This document shows, piece by piece, positions 28,837 to 36,867 of a stretch of DNA of 64,000 nucleotides. Source of the DNA: Lentzea albidocapillata subsp. violacea (lineage in GTDB: Bacteria > Actinomycetota > Actinomycetes > Mycobacteriales > Pseudonocardiaceae); assembly GCF_900100275.1 (NCBI RefSeq), contig NZ_FNET01000003.1, forward strand, positions 124,001 to 188,000, in the 5' to 3' direction. Position 1 is the first letter of the stretch; each line of letters starts with the position of its first letter. The notes below the pieces were generated by a model, which was not told the origin of the DNA, made no database searches, and saw only the letters and a list, made by a program, of their open reading frames with translations. The translations under genes and the position numbers were made by a program.

Positions 28837-29580
28837 TCAGTCCTCCGAGGGAATCGCGGCGACGCCGGGAGGTTCCGCGCCGGGCCAGCCGCGGAACTCG
28901 ACCTCCAGCTGGAACCGGTGGCCCAGGTAGTGGTGCTCGGACAGGGCGATCGGGTGCTCCGCGGCGTCCAGGGCGATGCGGCGCACCAGCAACACCGGCG
29001 TGGCGGCCGTGACACCGAGCAGGGACCCGAGGTCGCCCGCGGCGACGGCGGCGATGCTCTGCCGGACGACGGCGATCTGGTTCCCGTTGCGGCGCAACGT
29101 CTCCCACGTGCCGGGCGACTCGGCGTCGGCGCGGCTGACCGGTGCGGCCAGCGCCAGGGGCACCCACTCCGTCACGACGTCCAGCGGCGTGTCCCCGGTG
29201 CGGCGCAACGAACGCACGCGCAGCATCTCGCCGGCGCCCAGCGTCGACGCGACACCGGCCGAGGCCTCGCGGTAGCCGTACTCCAGAACGGTCCGCACCA
29301 GCGAGACGCCGGCTTCGGCAACGGCCGACTGCGCGTGCTGGAACGTGCCGAGCGCCAAGGGCTGCGCGAACGACACCACGTACCAGCCGGCGCCTTTCCG
29401 TGACGCCAGCAGGCCTTCGTCGCGCAGCTGTTCCAACGCGCGGCGCACGGTCACACGGCTGACCTCGTAGCGGCGGCCGAGTTCGGCCTCGCTCTCCAGG
29501 GCGCCACCGGGGCCGTAGTCGCCGAGCGTGATGCGTTCCCGCAGTTCGGCGGCGAGGAGCTGCGACCGAGAACCTGTCAT
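28837..29580 (-). CDS. GntR/HutC-family regulator with UTRA domain
   Basis: 247 residues. Winged helix at residues 1-75 with LESEAELGRRYEVSRVTVRRALEQLRDEGL, the HutC-type recognition helix. The C-terminal UTRA ligand domain (about 85-235) contains LRRTGDTPLDVVTEWVPL and the end motif LSEHHYLGHRFQLEVEF. UTRA domains bind small molecules, often sugar phosphates. It is translationally close (two bases) to the dehydratase-like gene. A palindrome CTGTATCATACAG overlaps its own -10 element, so autoregulation is likely. The ATG at 29580 lies where transcription should start, implying a leaderless mRNA. Confidence 0.9.
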   Translation of the reverse strand: MTGSRSQLLAAELRERITLGDYGPGGALESEAELGRRYEVSRVTVRRALEQLRDEGLLASRKGAGWYVVSFAQPLALGTFQHAQSAVAEAGVSLVRTVLEYGYREASAGVASTLGAGEMLRVRSLRRTGDTPLDVVTEWVPLALAAPVSRADAESPGTWETLRRNGNQIAVVRQSIAAVAAGDLGSLLGVTAATPVLLVRRIALDAAEHPIALSEHHYLGHRFQLEVEFRGWPGAEPPGVAAIPSED

Positions 29581-29584
29581 AAAT

Positions 29585-29616
29585 CTGTATCATACAGGTG
29601 GCGCAAAGGGCGTCAA
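29585..29616 (-). promoter_or_regulatory. Leaderless promoter with embedded operator for the GntR operon
   Basis: On the minus strand: -35 TTGACG (29616-29611), a 16-base spacer, -10 TATGAT (29594-29589), then eight bases to the ATG at 29580. The perfect palindrome CTGTAT-C-ATACAG (29585-29597) covers the -10. The match to the vegetative consensus is very good. The operator assignment is inference from position. Confidence 0.75.
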
Positions 29617-29618
29617 CG

Positions 29619-29650
29619 AAAAACGGGCCACCCCGCACAGGGATGGCCCG
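29619..29650 (-). terminator. Rho-independent terminator
   Basis: On the minus strand an 11-base stem (29650-29640 with 29634-29624, one G-U pair) is followed directly by five T (29623-29619). It ends the gene at 29669 and abuts the -35 of the GntR promoter. Confidence 0.85.
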
Positions 29651-29668
29651 CTTCTCGCGACAGAAGGC

Positions 29669-30883
29669 TCAGTTGGTGTTGAGCCGGTCCTCGAACGAGG
29701 CCTGCAGCGTGCGGAACGCGGCCACCTCGGCGTCGTACGGGGCGGACGGCGCGAGACGCGTCGGGTCCGGCGACACGACGAACGACACGAGCCAGCCCAG
29801 TGACTCGGACGAGCCGAGCGCGTTCTTCACGGACTCGTCGTCGGCCCACTCGCCCGCGTCCTCGAACAGTTCGACGGCGAGGTCGAGCTGCTGCGGGTCG
29901 ATGGCGTCGGGGCCCTCCTCCATGTCCTCGGCGATGCCGGTCAGCACGTAGACGTTGTCGTCGCTGACCTCGACGTCGAGCTCGCCCGCGGTGGCCTTGA
30001 CCTTGATGTCGTTCCAGGTCTCGACCTCGGCCAGGTCGTGCTCGTCGTTCTCGGCGACGAAGCGGCTCAGGCCGCGCTGCGAGCTGAACACCTCGATCTT
30101 GCCGCGGCGGCCCAGGAACACCGGGTCGTCGCCGAGGTAGCAGCGCAGCGTGTAGAACTCGCCCGCCGACGTGATGATCTTGATCGGGTCGACGCCGACC
30201 TCGGCCCAGAAGCCCGTGGGCTCGGCCTTGTCCTCGTCGCCGGCCTCGTCCGGGGAGTCGACGGCGGCAGCGGCCGTCGCGGCCTCCAGCGCGGCGAGCT
30301 CCTCCTGGGCGACGGCGAGCTCCTTCTCGGGGACCTCCGGCGTGTTCACCACGCTGTCGATCGCGTCGAGGACCTCGTCCCACTTCTCGGAGACGACCTC
30401 GGACAGCTCGCCCCACAGCTTGCCGCCGTCACGGCCGCTGAACGGCAGCGTGCCCTGCGGCAGCAGCGAGAAGCCCTCGGCGCTGTCGAGCACCTCGTGG
30501 ACCTTCTCCAGGTCGCAGACGTCCGCGAGGGCCCGCACGATCGCGATGACGTCGGCGAGCTCACCGATCGTCCAGGTGTCCGGGTCCTCCGCGACGAGCT
30601 CGGGCACGCCGACCAGGTCGAACTGGTGGTTGTCGTCCGGCGAGAGGTCCGCGACGCCCAGCGACGGCACGACCGGCCACGCGGGGTGATCGGTCAGGTC
30701 GTGCTCCTCGGCGGTGCGCACGAACGCGGCGAGGTGCGCGGCGTCGGGGAAGACGAACAGGTCCTCCTCGTCACCGAGGAACGCCTCCCACTCCTCGCCC
30801 TTCTCGCGCCAGCGGGGTGCCCACAGCGTGACTACGTCACCCTGCGTCAGCCCCAGCTCGATGGGGACGATGTCCTGCGCCAT
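29669..30883 (-). CDS. Acidic protein with an internal duplication, unknown function
   Basis: 404 residues, strongly acidic, no membrane segment. Residues 35-69 (FLGDEEDLFVF to HDLTDHPAW) align without gaps to residues 256-290 (FLGRRGKIEVF to HDLAEVETW) with 13 identities. Related sequence also precedes each, so the protein holds two copies of a ~60-residue unit. They are separated by a helical middle (about 105-180) and an Ala/Glu-rich linker (185-222). I recall similar actinobacterial proteins carrying unsupported labels, so I leave it unassigned. It stands alone, with its own terminator, before the GntR operon. Confidence 0.75.
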   Translation of the reverse strand: MAQDIVPIELGLTQGDVVTLWAPRWREKGEEWEAFLGDEEDLFVFPDAAHLAAFVRTAEEHDLTDHPAWPVVPSLGVADLSPDDNHQFDLVGVPELVAEDPDTWTIGELADVIAIVRALADVCDLEKVHEVLDSAEGFSLLPQGTLPFSGRDGGKLWGELSEVVSEKWDEVLDAIDSVVNTPEVPEKELAVAQEELAALEAATAAAAVDSPDEAGDEDKAEPTGFWAEVGVDPIKIITSAGEFYTLRCYLGDDPVFLGRRGKIEVFSSQRGLSRFVAENDEHDLAEVETWNDIKVKATAGELDVEVSDDNVYVLTGIAEDMEEGPDAIDPQQLDLAVELFEDAGEWADDESVKNALGSSESLGWLVSFVVSPDPTRLAPSAPYDAEVAAFRTLQASFEDRLNTN

Positions 30884-30937
30884 CCTGACCTCCCGGTCAC
30901 GCCTGCCTGATGCCGTCGACGAGCCTAACGGTGCTGA

Positions 30938-31384
30938 TCACCGGCGCCACAAGGGGTTCTCGAAGAAAGCGTCTTCGTCTGGATCCTCGACGCGCGGCGG
31001 CCTCTGCCTGCGCTCCGGTGGTGCCTGCTCAGCAGGGTCTTTGGGGGGCACGACCGGGTTCCAGGTCGACCGGAAGGGTGAGTCGCCGGCGATGGACTCG
31101 ACGTCGATCGCCATCCCGTCACCCAGTGCGAGTGCCATCTTGTTGAAGCTGACCTGCACGGCCGCGTTCGTGGCGAGTTGGACGGTCTCGGTGACGACCT
31201 GCCCGACCGCCTGCGCGCCCTGGCCCAGCAGCGCCGGGTGCAGGTGCAGGGCCCTGATCTCGCCTTTCGGCGACGCCGTGACCATGCACAGCCCGTTCGG
31301 GTGCTCGGCGGTGGCGGTGAGGACGCCGATCTCGCGCTGGAGCTGCTCGGTGGCCCGCAGGCGTTCCTCGTTCACCGCTGCCAC
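30938..31384 (-). CDS. YbaB/EbfC-like protein
   Basis: 148 residues. The first ~100 residues match the YbaB/EbfC fold: a long N-terminal helix (AVNEERLRATEQLQREIGVLTATAE), then beta strands with the typical NGLCMVTASPKGEIRALHLHPALL and a closing helix. The rest is a Pro/Glu-rich tail. In actinobacteria such diverged EbfC proteins are usually encoded with ESX/WXG100 secretion-related genes rather than acting in recombination. It overlaps the upstream EbfC-like gene by 13 bases and ends the operon that begins with the EspC-like gene. Confidence 0.7.
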   Translation of the reverse strand: MAAVNEERLRATEQLQREIGVLTATAEHPNGLCMVTASPKGEIRALHLHPALLGQGAQAVGQVVTETVQLATNAAVQVSFNKMALALGDGMAIDVESIAGDSPFRSTWNPVVPPKDPAEQAPPERRQRPPRVEDPDEDAFFENPLWRR

Positions 31385-31725
31385 CCGAAGTCGTCCTCGT
31401 CCTGACCGCGTTCGACACCCAGCGCGGTGAGTTCGCGCGGGTCGACCACTCGGTCCAGCGTCTGGTGCAGGCGGGTGTTCGCGGTGCGCTGGGCCTTGTC
31501 GGCGATCCGCATGATCTCGGCGGCGAGCCCCTGCGGGCCCATCCGCAACGCGGCCGGGCTCACCGAGATCTGCCGCGGGGGACCGCCGGGCGTGGCGACC
31601 ACGGTCACCGCACCGTCCGGAGAGGACGCTCGTCCCGTGATGGGACCACTGCGCGTGACGTGCTCCGACACCGCCTGCTCGACATCGCGCACCTTCCGTG
31701 CGGCGCGCTGGACGTCGTCGTCCAC
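31372..31725 (-). CDS. YbaB/EbfC-like protein (second copy)
   Basis: About 117 residues. N-terminal helix DVQRAARKVRDVEQAVSEHV, then GRASSPDGAVTVVATPGGPPRQISVSPAAL, the EbfC strand pattern, and a C-terminal helix (AEIMRIADKAQRTANTRLHQTLDRV). GTG at 31725 is chosen because GGGGG lies nine bases upstream. GTG at 31734 would leave no spacing, and the longer open frame upstream is Arg-rich and unlikely. Paired with the next EbfC-like gene, with which it overlaps; the two may form a heterodimer. Confidence 0.7.
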   Translation of the reverse strand: MDDDVQRAARKVRDVEQAVSEHVTRSGPITGRASSPDGAVTVVATPGGPPRQISVSPAALRMGPQGLAAEIMRIADKAQRTANTRLHQTLDRVVDPRELTALGVERGQDEDDFGWQR

Positions 31726-31807
31726 TCCGATCACCCCCTGTTGTGGACAGTGTGCCGCATTCCAGGATCTTCGGCGGCGAGCTGTGACAACGCGGTGAGC
31801 CAGGCCC

Positions 31808-32980
31808 CTAGCCCGTGGGCCGGTAGAAGCCGTAGAACGACATCCCGCTGTTCGTCGTGCGGATCGGCTGCACCTGCACCGGGTCACCGGCCTCGACCAT
31901 CTGGCCGTTGCCGATCACCATCGCCACGTGCCCGTCCCACACCACGAGGTCGCCGGGCAGCAGCTGGTCCGCCGGCACCGAGGCGCCCATCGCCTGGGAC
32001 GAGGCCGGGCGCGGGATGTCGAACCCGGCGCCGCCGTACGCCCACTGCGTGAGGCCGGAGCAGTCGGTGCCCTGGGGCGGGTTCGCGCCGCCCCACACGT
32101 ACGGGGTGCCCAGGGCGGACAACGCGTTGCGCACGGCCTTGGCCGCGGTCTCGTTCGGTGCCTCGGCGCTGCTGCCGTCCGGCAGGTTCACCCCGACCCC
32201 TTCGCCGGGCTGCGGCGGGATCGCGACGGGCAGGCGCGGGCCGGAGCCGCCGCCACCTCCGCCGCCGCCGCCCGATCCTCCGCCACCTCCACCACCGGAA
32301 CCGCCACCACCACCCGAACCCGAGCTGCCGGAGTTGGAGCCGGGACCGGACTCCTGCTTCTTGGTGTCGGAGGCGCCGGCCGTCGAGGTGGTGCCCTCGT
32401 CGCCGCCGAGCGGGTCGCCGAGCTTCGCCAGTGCGCCCGCGTCCGGCTTCTGCAGGGCGTTGAGCTGCCCGACGAGCTGCGTGAGCTGGTCGCGCACCTT
32501 CTGCAGTTCGGCGGCGGTCTTGCTCTGGTAACCGGAGGCCATCCCGGCGAGGTCCGCGACGGCCGCCAGCACCACGCCCGGCCCGGCCACGAGGGACAGG
32601 GCGAGCGCGGCGGCGAGCTTCGGGGTCGCCTTGGACGTGAACTCGTCGATGAGGCCTTGGATCGCGGTGCGCCCGCCGGTCACCGCGGTCACACCGGTCG
32701 AGGCCGCGGTTTTGAGCGCGGAAGCGTTGGAGGACAACAGGTTCGTGGCCGAGGCGAAGGTCGAGACGCGGCCGGTGAAGGCGTTCGCCTTGTCGCCGGA
32801 CCACGTGTTCAGCACCGCGGTCGAGGCCGAGGCGTGCCGCGTGCCGAGGTCGGTCATCGCGGTCTGGGCGCGGCCGAAGGCGTCACCCGCACGCGTCGCG
32901 CCGCCGGTGTCGCCGTCGAGCTTCGCGAGGTTCTCCTTCATGGGCGCGATGAACTGGCTCAGCAGCCCCTCGACGCTCAT
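31808..32980 (-). CDS. WXG100-like/NlpC-P60 fusion, probable peptidoglycan hydrolase
   Basis: 390 residues. Residues 1-170 are helical with a WxG turn (TWSG at 59-62) as in WXG100/ESX proteins, then a Ser/Gly linker with long poly-Gly (about 211-246). The C-terminal NlpC/P60 domain starts near residue 275 with TPYVWGGANP, catalytic Cys306 in TDCSGLTQWAY and His350 in WDGHVAMVIG. There is no N-terminal signal peptide, so export through a type VII (ESX) system is plausible. ATG overlaps the EspC-like stop by four bases. An active cell-wall endopeptidase is likely from the intact Cys/His. Confidence 0.88.
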   Translation of the reverse strand: MSVEGLLSQFIAPMKENLAKLDGDTGGATRAGDAFGRAQTAMTDLGTRHASASTAVLNTWSGDKANAFTGRVSTFASATNLLSSNASALKTAASTGVTAVTGGRTAIQGLIDEFTSKATPKLAAALALSLVAGPGVVLAAVADLAGMASGYQSKTAAELQKVRDQLTQLVGQLNALQKPDAGALAKLGDPLGGDEGTTSTAGASDTKKQESGPGSNSGSSGSGGGGGSGGGGGGGSGGGGGGGGGSGPRLPVAIPPQPGEGVGVNLPDGSSAEAPNETAAKAVRNALSALGTPYVWGGANPPQGTDCSGLTQWAYGGAGFDIPRPASSQAMGASVPADQLLPGDLVVWDGHVAMVIGNGQMVEAGDPVQVQPIRTTNSGMSFYGFYRPTG

Positions 32981-33303
32981 ACCTGCGCCGCCTTGTCGAG
33001 CGACGCCTTCTTCGCGTCTTCCTGCGCGATGTAGGCCTCGCGGGCCTTCGAGACCGCGGTGCCGAGGCCCGCGAGTCCCGTCGACGCGGCCTTCAGCGCG
33101 TCGAGCTGAGCCTGCGCGGCCGCCTGGAACGCGGCGTTGAGCCCGACCTCGTTGCCCAGCTTGCCGAAGCAGTCGCCCGGCAGGCTGGTGGTGCCGCTCA
33201 ACGTGCCGGTACCGACCGTGCCGACCTCGCTCGCCAGACCGCTCACGGCCGACGCGTATCCGGTCAAGGCGTCGAAGTCGACCTTGAGGCCCTTTTCCGC
33301 CAT
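32977..33303 (-). CDS. EspC-like ESX secretion target
   Basis: 108 residues, helical hairpin type. It has KVDFDALTGYASAVSGLASEVGTV in helix 1, an interhelix region with one Cys (PGDCFGKLG), helix 2 AAFQAAAQAQLDALKAASTGLAGLG, and the end SKAREAYIAQEDAKKA. This is the pattern of EspC/DUF2580-type secretion targets with a C-terminal YxxxD/E-like signal (YIAQED). ATG at 33303 is used, with GGGGGAAGAG upstream; the longer frame lacks a site. First gene of the four-gene ESX-associated operon. No ESX ATPase or membrane core is in the window. Confidence 0.75.
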   Translation of the reverse strand: MAEKGLKVDFDALTGYASAVSGLASEVGTVGTGTLSGTTSLPGDCFGKLGNEVGLNAAFQAAAQAQLDALKAASTGLAGLGTAVSKAREAYIAQEDAKKASLDKAAQV

Positions 33304-33395
33304 CTGAAAGCTCTTCCCCCAGTAGTGACCTGTTCGCGTCGATCCTGCCCCGATGGGCGGTACCTCGCCCGTCGTTCCGCCAAGATCATGGATCG

Positions 33396-33932
33396 GTGGG
33401 TGTGATCGAGCACTGGAACCGGATCCTGGCATGGCTGGCGGAGCACGCTCCGGCCACCCGCGCCGTGTTGCGTCCGAGGTATGACGCGCTACCGGATCTT
33501 CGGGTTCCGATCGATCTACAGTCGTGGTGGAGCGTCTACGGCGGCACCGAGGAGGGACTCTTCGCCGAGATCCTGCCGCCCTTCTACACGCCGCTGGGCG
33601 CCGACCGCGCGTTCGTGCTCAGGGAGACCCACGTGAGCAAGCCCGTGGACTCCTCCGAGGCGGGCGCGCCGACCAGCGGGTTCCACCCCGAGTGGCTCCC
33701 CATCGCGTTCGACGGCACCGGCGACGTGCTCGCGGTGGACCTGCGGCCCGGCGTGCTGCGCGGCTGCGTGGTCGAGTGGGACCAGGAGCGCAACGAGATG
33801 GTCAAGCCGGAGTGGACGTCGATCCTGGAGATGTTCGACCAGGTCGCGACGGCCCTGGAGACGCGTAGCGCGGTCGGGCACTGCCTGCCGGAGGTCAACA
33901 CGGCGGGCGAACTGGGCTGGCGGACGAACTAG
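33396..33932 (+). CDS. SMI1/KNR4 (SUKH) family protein
   Basis: 178 residues starting GTG. The sequence has the SUKH layout: an N-terminal helix with IEHWNRILAWLAEHAP, LPDLRVPIDLQSWWSVYGGTEEG (the conserved W-x-YGG region), EWLPIAFDGTGDVLAVDL and a closing GCVVEWDQERNE strand pair with a final helix (WTSILEMFDQVATALE). SUKH proteins often serve as immunity proteins in polymorphic-toxin systems. It is divergent from the ESX-type operon by 92 bases, but no obvious toxin domain is present beside it. Confidence 0.82.
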   Translation: MGVIEHWNRILAWLAEHAPATRAVLRPRYDALPDLRVPIDLQSWWSVYGGTEEGLFAEILPPFYTPLGADRAFVLRETHVSKPVDSSEAGAPTSGFHPEWLPIAFDGTGDVLAVDLRPGVLRGCVVEWDQERNEMVKPEWTSILEMFDQVATALETRSAVGHCLPEVNTAGELGWRTN

Positions 33933-33990
33933 TGGCGCGACCCGGAACGTTGGCGAGGTAATCCACGCTCAGCAGGGCGCCTCGCGGCGC

Positions 33991-34033
33991 CGCCCCCACG
34001 CCCCCGTACTACCAGTACGAGGACGTGGGGGCG
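33991..34033. terminator. Bidirectional hairpin after the SUKH gene
   Basis: Outer stem cgcccccacg (33991-34000) with cgtgggggcg (34024-34033) and an inner stem gtact/agtac (34006-34010, 34014-34018). It lies between the convergent SUKH and VanZ genes. Confidence 0.65.
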
Positions 34034-34099
34034 ACACCACGATGCACCCGTCTGACCGCGCATTCCCCCGGCAACCTTCCGGGCCACACCACTAGCAGC

Positions 34100-34621
34100 T
34101 CAGCGGACGCCGGCGAGCTCGCGCTGCGGCACGGCGGCGGCCGTCACGCGGGCGTGGACCTTCACGGCGGCCAGCGCGCCGAGCCAGCCGAGCGCGGTGC
34201 CGGTGGTGTTCGTGATCAGGTCGTCGACGTCGAAGATCCGGTTCGCCCACAACAGCTGCGAGCCCTCGATCAGCAGCGAGACGCCGTAACCGATCAGCGC
34301 GGCCTGGCCGATCGTGCGCCCGCCCCAGAACATCAGCATCGCGCCGAGCGGCACGAACAGCAGCACGTTCAGCGTCATCTGGTCGAACGCGATCTGCCCG
34401 TCGCGGAACGTGTCGGCGATCCACTGGAACGGGACCAGCTGCACGGACTGGCGCGGAGCGACGGTCTGCACCGGCAGGAACGTCGCCGCGAACAGCATGC
34501 TCGCGTAGACGGTGATGGTGGCGCCGCGGAATGTCAGCTGACGGAACAGCAGCTGCGGGAGCAGGAAAACGACCGAGAGGAAAACGCCCCACTGGATGCT
34601 CGCGAGCTGTGCATTCGTCAT
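34100..34621 (-). CDS. VanZ-family membrane protein
   Basis: 173 residues, four to five membrane segments. VanZ hallmarks are VQLVPFQWIADTF, then MTLNVLLFVPLGAMLMFW, IEGSQLLWANRIFDVDDLITNTTGTALGWLG. This family is named after the teicoplanin-resistance protein, but most members have no proven role. Its ATG at 34621 is just before the terminator of the ABC operon; TACCTT seven bases ahead of the start could be a -10 for a leaderless transcript. No van resistance genes are nearby, so resistance should not be assumed. Confidence 0.88.
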   Translation of the reverse strand: MTNAQLASIQWGVFLSVVFLLPQLLFRQLTFRGATITVYASMLFAATFLPVQTVAPRQSVQLVPFQWIADTFRDGQIAFDQMTLNVLLFVPLGAMLMFWGGRTIGQAALIGYGVSLLIEGSQLLWANRIFDVDDLITNTTGTALGWLGALAAVKVHARVTAAAVPQRELAGVR

Positions 34622-34634
34622 GAATCAAAGGTAT

Positions 34635-34670
34635 GAAAATGGCCCTCCGCGCACATCGCGCTGAGGGCCA
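34635..34670 (-). terminator. Terminator of the ABC exporter operon
   Basis: On the minus strand tggccctc (34670-34663) pairs with gagggcca (34647-34640), with an inner cgcg/cgcg pair, followed by ttttc. It lies about 30 bases past the permease stop. Confidence 0.75.
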
Positions 34671-34698
34671 GTTCCACTCTCGTACTTCCGGCCGAGTA

Positions 34699-36867
34699 CT
34701 ACTCCGCCGCGTAATCCCTCGGGCTGATGCCGCGTAGTACCGGACCGCACGCCAAGGCTGCTACCAGCGCGACCGCGATGCCCACGCCCACCGGTGCGAC
34801 GACCCACGGCGTGATCGGCATTTCGCCGTGTCCCACCAGTCCGCGCGCCAGAGTGAGCAGTCCGAGGCCCACGACAATTCCCGCACCGCATGCCGCGATT
34901 GTGACGGCGAACACCGGAAGCATCACTTCTCGGCGCAAAGCGTGAGCCAGCACACGAATAGGAGTGCCTGCCGCGATCAACGCGCCGAATGTGCGCCTGC
35001 GGTCGATCACCGACCCGGCCGCGGCCACCGCCGCGCCGATGCCACCGAGCACCGCCGCGATGGAGAGGCCGATGATCGTGGCCCGCTGCAGGTCCGCCAT
35101 CAGCGTGTCGCCGTACAGGCCCCGCTGCTCCCCGTCCGTGAGCCGCACGCCGGGCAACGTGCCGATCAGCGCGGTCTGCACGGCGTCGCGGTTCTCGGCC
35201 GTAGTGGGCACACCGACCATCGACACCTCACCGGCGATCGACGGCAGCAGCTCCCTGTCGATGACCGCGTCCACCTGGCCGCCTGCCTCGAAGGGCCGCG
35301 TCTCGTACTTCTCCGGCAGTTTCGCGGTCAGGTCGTCCAGCCCGCTCGGCTCGAACTCGTCGCCCCCCAACGGGCGGGACGAGTACACGGCAGGTCCCGG
35401 CTGACAGGTGAGGCCGGTCAGCACCTTCGCGATCTCCGCGCACTGCCCGACGATGACGTACCTGCTGTGGTTGCCGCTCTTCACCGTGCCGTCCAGCATC
35501 GTGACGATCGGCGCCGAGGTCGTCAGCCGCAACGGCGTGACGTCGTGCGTCACCTGGTCCGCCACGATCGCGTTCTCGTTCCAGGTGCTGTCGCGGTAGG
35601 GGACCTGGCTCTCCAGGCCCGGCAGCATCGTGAGCGCCATCGAGCCGGTGAAGACCGCGATGACGACACCCGCCGAGCCGCGGAACGCCGCCACCGGGTC
35701 ACCGGAGAGCCTGCGTCCGGCCAGCAGCGTCGAAGGCTTACGCCAGCGCCCGACGAAGAACCTGCCGACCCATGCGGTCATCACGGGTCCCGCCAGCACC
35801 AGCGCGACCGCCACCGCGCCGAGGCCGGCGAGCGCCACGGTTGATTCGCCGGCCTCCTGCGCGTACATGATCCCGAGGAAGAACACGCCCAGCGCACCGG
35901 CGATCGTCAGCAGCCGCCACGACCGGACCTTGCGCCGCTCCTGCGCGGCGAGCGGCTGGTTCACCACCCGCCGCAGCCCCATGATCGCCGCACCGACGAC
36001 GAGCAGGGGCGCGAGCACGGCCACCGCCGCCACGACCGCGGGCTCCGGCACGAAGTCGCCGGGGTACCAGGTGCCGCCCTCCCACGGGATTCTCGCGGTG
36101 AGGTGGCTGAACGGCTGTGCCAGCAGCAACCCCAGCGCGCTGCCGACGACCGCGCCCACCGCCGTCTCGATCGCGGTCATCACGACGACCTGCCGCGGCG
36201 ACGCGCCGGCGAGCCTGAGCGCGGCGAGGCGTCGTTCCCGTTTCGCCGCGGTCAGCCGGGCGGCCGACGCGACCAGCACCAGGCACGGCACGACCAGCAC
36301 CACGAGCCCGACGCGGGTGAGGAGGTAGAGCATTCCCTTGTAGTCGTCGCGGTACGAGCCGCTGCCTACCAGACCTGGTGCCGGGAATCCGTTCCGGACC
36401 TCGTCGTGACCGATGATCGCGACGAGCTCTCCGGGGAACCTGAGCGCCTCCGGGCCGAGTTCGGCGATCTGCCTGCCGGGGAAGCGGTTGCCGAGCTGCT
36501 CCGCGGGGGTGCCGCGGACCAGGTCCGCGAGGGCGGGGGACAGCAGCACCTCGCCCGCCTCCGGGAACCGGGTGATACCAGCGGCGACCTCGATGTGGCC
36601 CTGGAACTGGTGCCTGCGCGCGACGTCGAACCGTTGGATCAGCTTGCCGTCGTAGGAATCCAGGTTCTTCGCGACGGAAATGGCTTCTCTGTCGTGCTGG
36701 CCCAGCACGTCGCGCCACGCCGTGCGGTCGGCGCGCGCCTGCAGGCCGTTCGGTGCGGCGAGGAGCCACAGCACCAGCGACACCGCGATCATCACGCCGA
36801 GCGCGACCAGCACGGTCGCGACCTGGCTGCGGCGGTCCCTGCGCAGCACCGCGAGAGCGATCCTCAC
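34699..36867 (-). CDS. FtsX/MacB-like ABC transporter permease
   Basis: 722 residues from GTG at 36867; the open frame continues further but this start overlaps the ATPase stop by four bases (GTGA). The N-terminal helix VATVLVALGVMIAVSLVLWLL is followed by a periplasmic-type domain. Two FtsX blocks follow with KRERRLAALRLAGASPRQVVVMTAIETAVGA and a second with RRRTFGALIAAGTPIRVLAHALRREVMLPVFAV. About eight to ten membrane helices in all. Such permeases act by mechanotransmission or export of antimicrobial peptides and lipids. Two-component genes are transcribed divergently from the same locus, a frequent pattern for envelope-stress or bacitracin-type exporters. Confidence 0.9.
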   Translation of the reverse strand: MRIALAVLRRDRRSQVATVLVALGVMIAVSLVLWLLAAPNGLQARADRTAWRDVLGQHDREAISVAKNLDSYDGKLIQRFDVARRHQFQGHIEVAAGITRFPEAGEVLLSPALADLVRGTPAEQLGNRFPGRQIAELGPEALRFPGELVAIIGHDEVRNGFPAPGLVGSGSYRDDYKGMLYLLTRVGLVVLVVPCLVLVASAARLTAAKRERRLAALRLAGASPRQVVVMTAIETAVGAVVGSALGLLLAQPFSHLTARIPWEGGTWYPGDFVPEPAVVAAVAVLAPLLVVGAAIMGLRRVVNQPLAAQERRKVRSWRLLTIAGALGVFFLGIMYAQEAGESTVALAGLGAVAVALVLAGPVMTAWVGRFFVGRWRKPSTLLAGRRLSGDPVAAFRGSAGVVIAVFTGSMALTMLPGLESQVPYRDSTWNENAIVADQVTHDVTPLRLTTSAPIVTMLDGTVKSGNHSRYVIVGQCAEIAKVLTGLTCQPGPAVYSSRPLGGDEFEPSGLDDLTAKLPEKYETRPFEAGGQVDAVIDRELLPSIAGEVSMVGVPTTAENRDAVQTALIGTLPGVRLTDGEQRGLYGDTLMADLQRATIIGLSIAAVLGGIGAAVAAAGSVIDRRRTFGALIAAGTPIRVLAHALRREVMLPVFAVTIAACGAGIVVGLGLLTLARGLVGHGEMPITPWVVAPVGVGIAVALVAALACGPVLRGISPRDYAAE

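Noticed and set aside
28837-29580. GntR regulator as the DasR that would bind the chitinase site
   Set aside because: Its own apparent operator is CTGTATCATACAG, unlike TGGTCTAGACCA, and the neighbouring gene is not part of aminosugar use.
31928-33034. 368-residue plus-strand frame opposite the NlpC/P60 gene
   Set aside because: Antisense shadow of the Gly-rich linker region.
34100-34621. VanZ as part of a glycopeptide-resistance cluster
   Set aside because: No vanHAX, vanY or vanRS genes are nearby; VanZ-family proteins are common without resistance.
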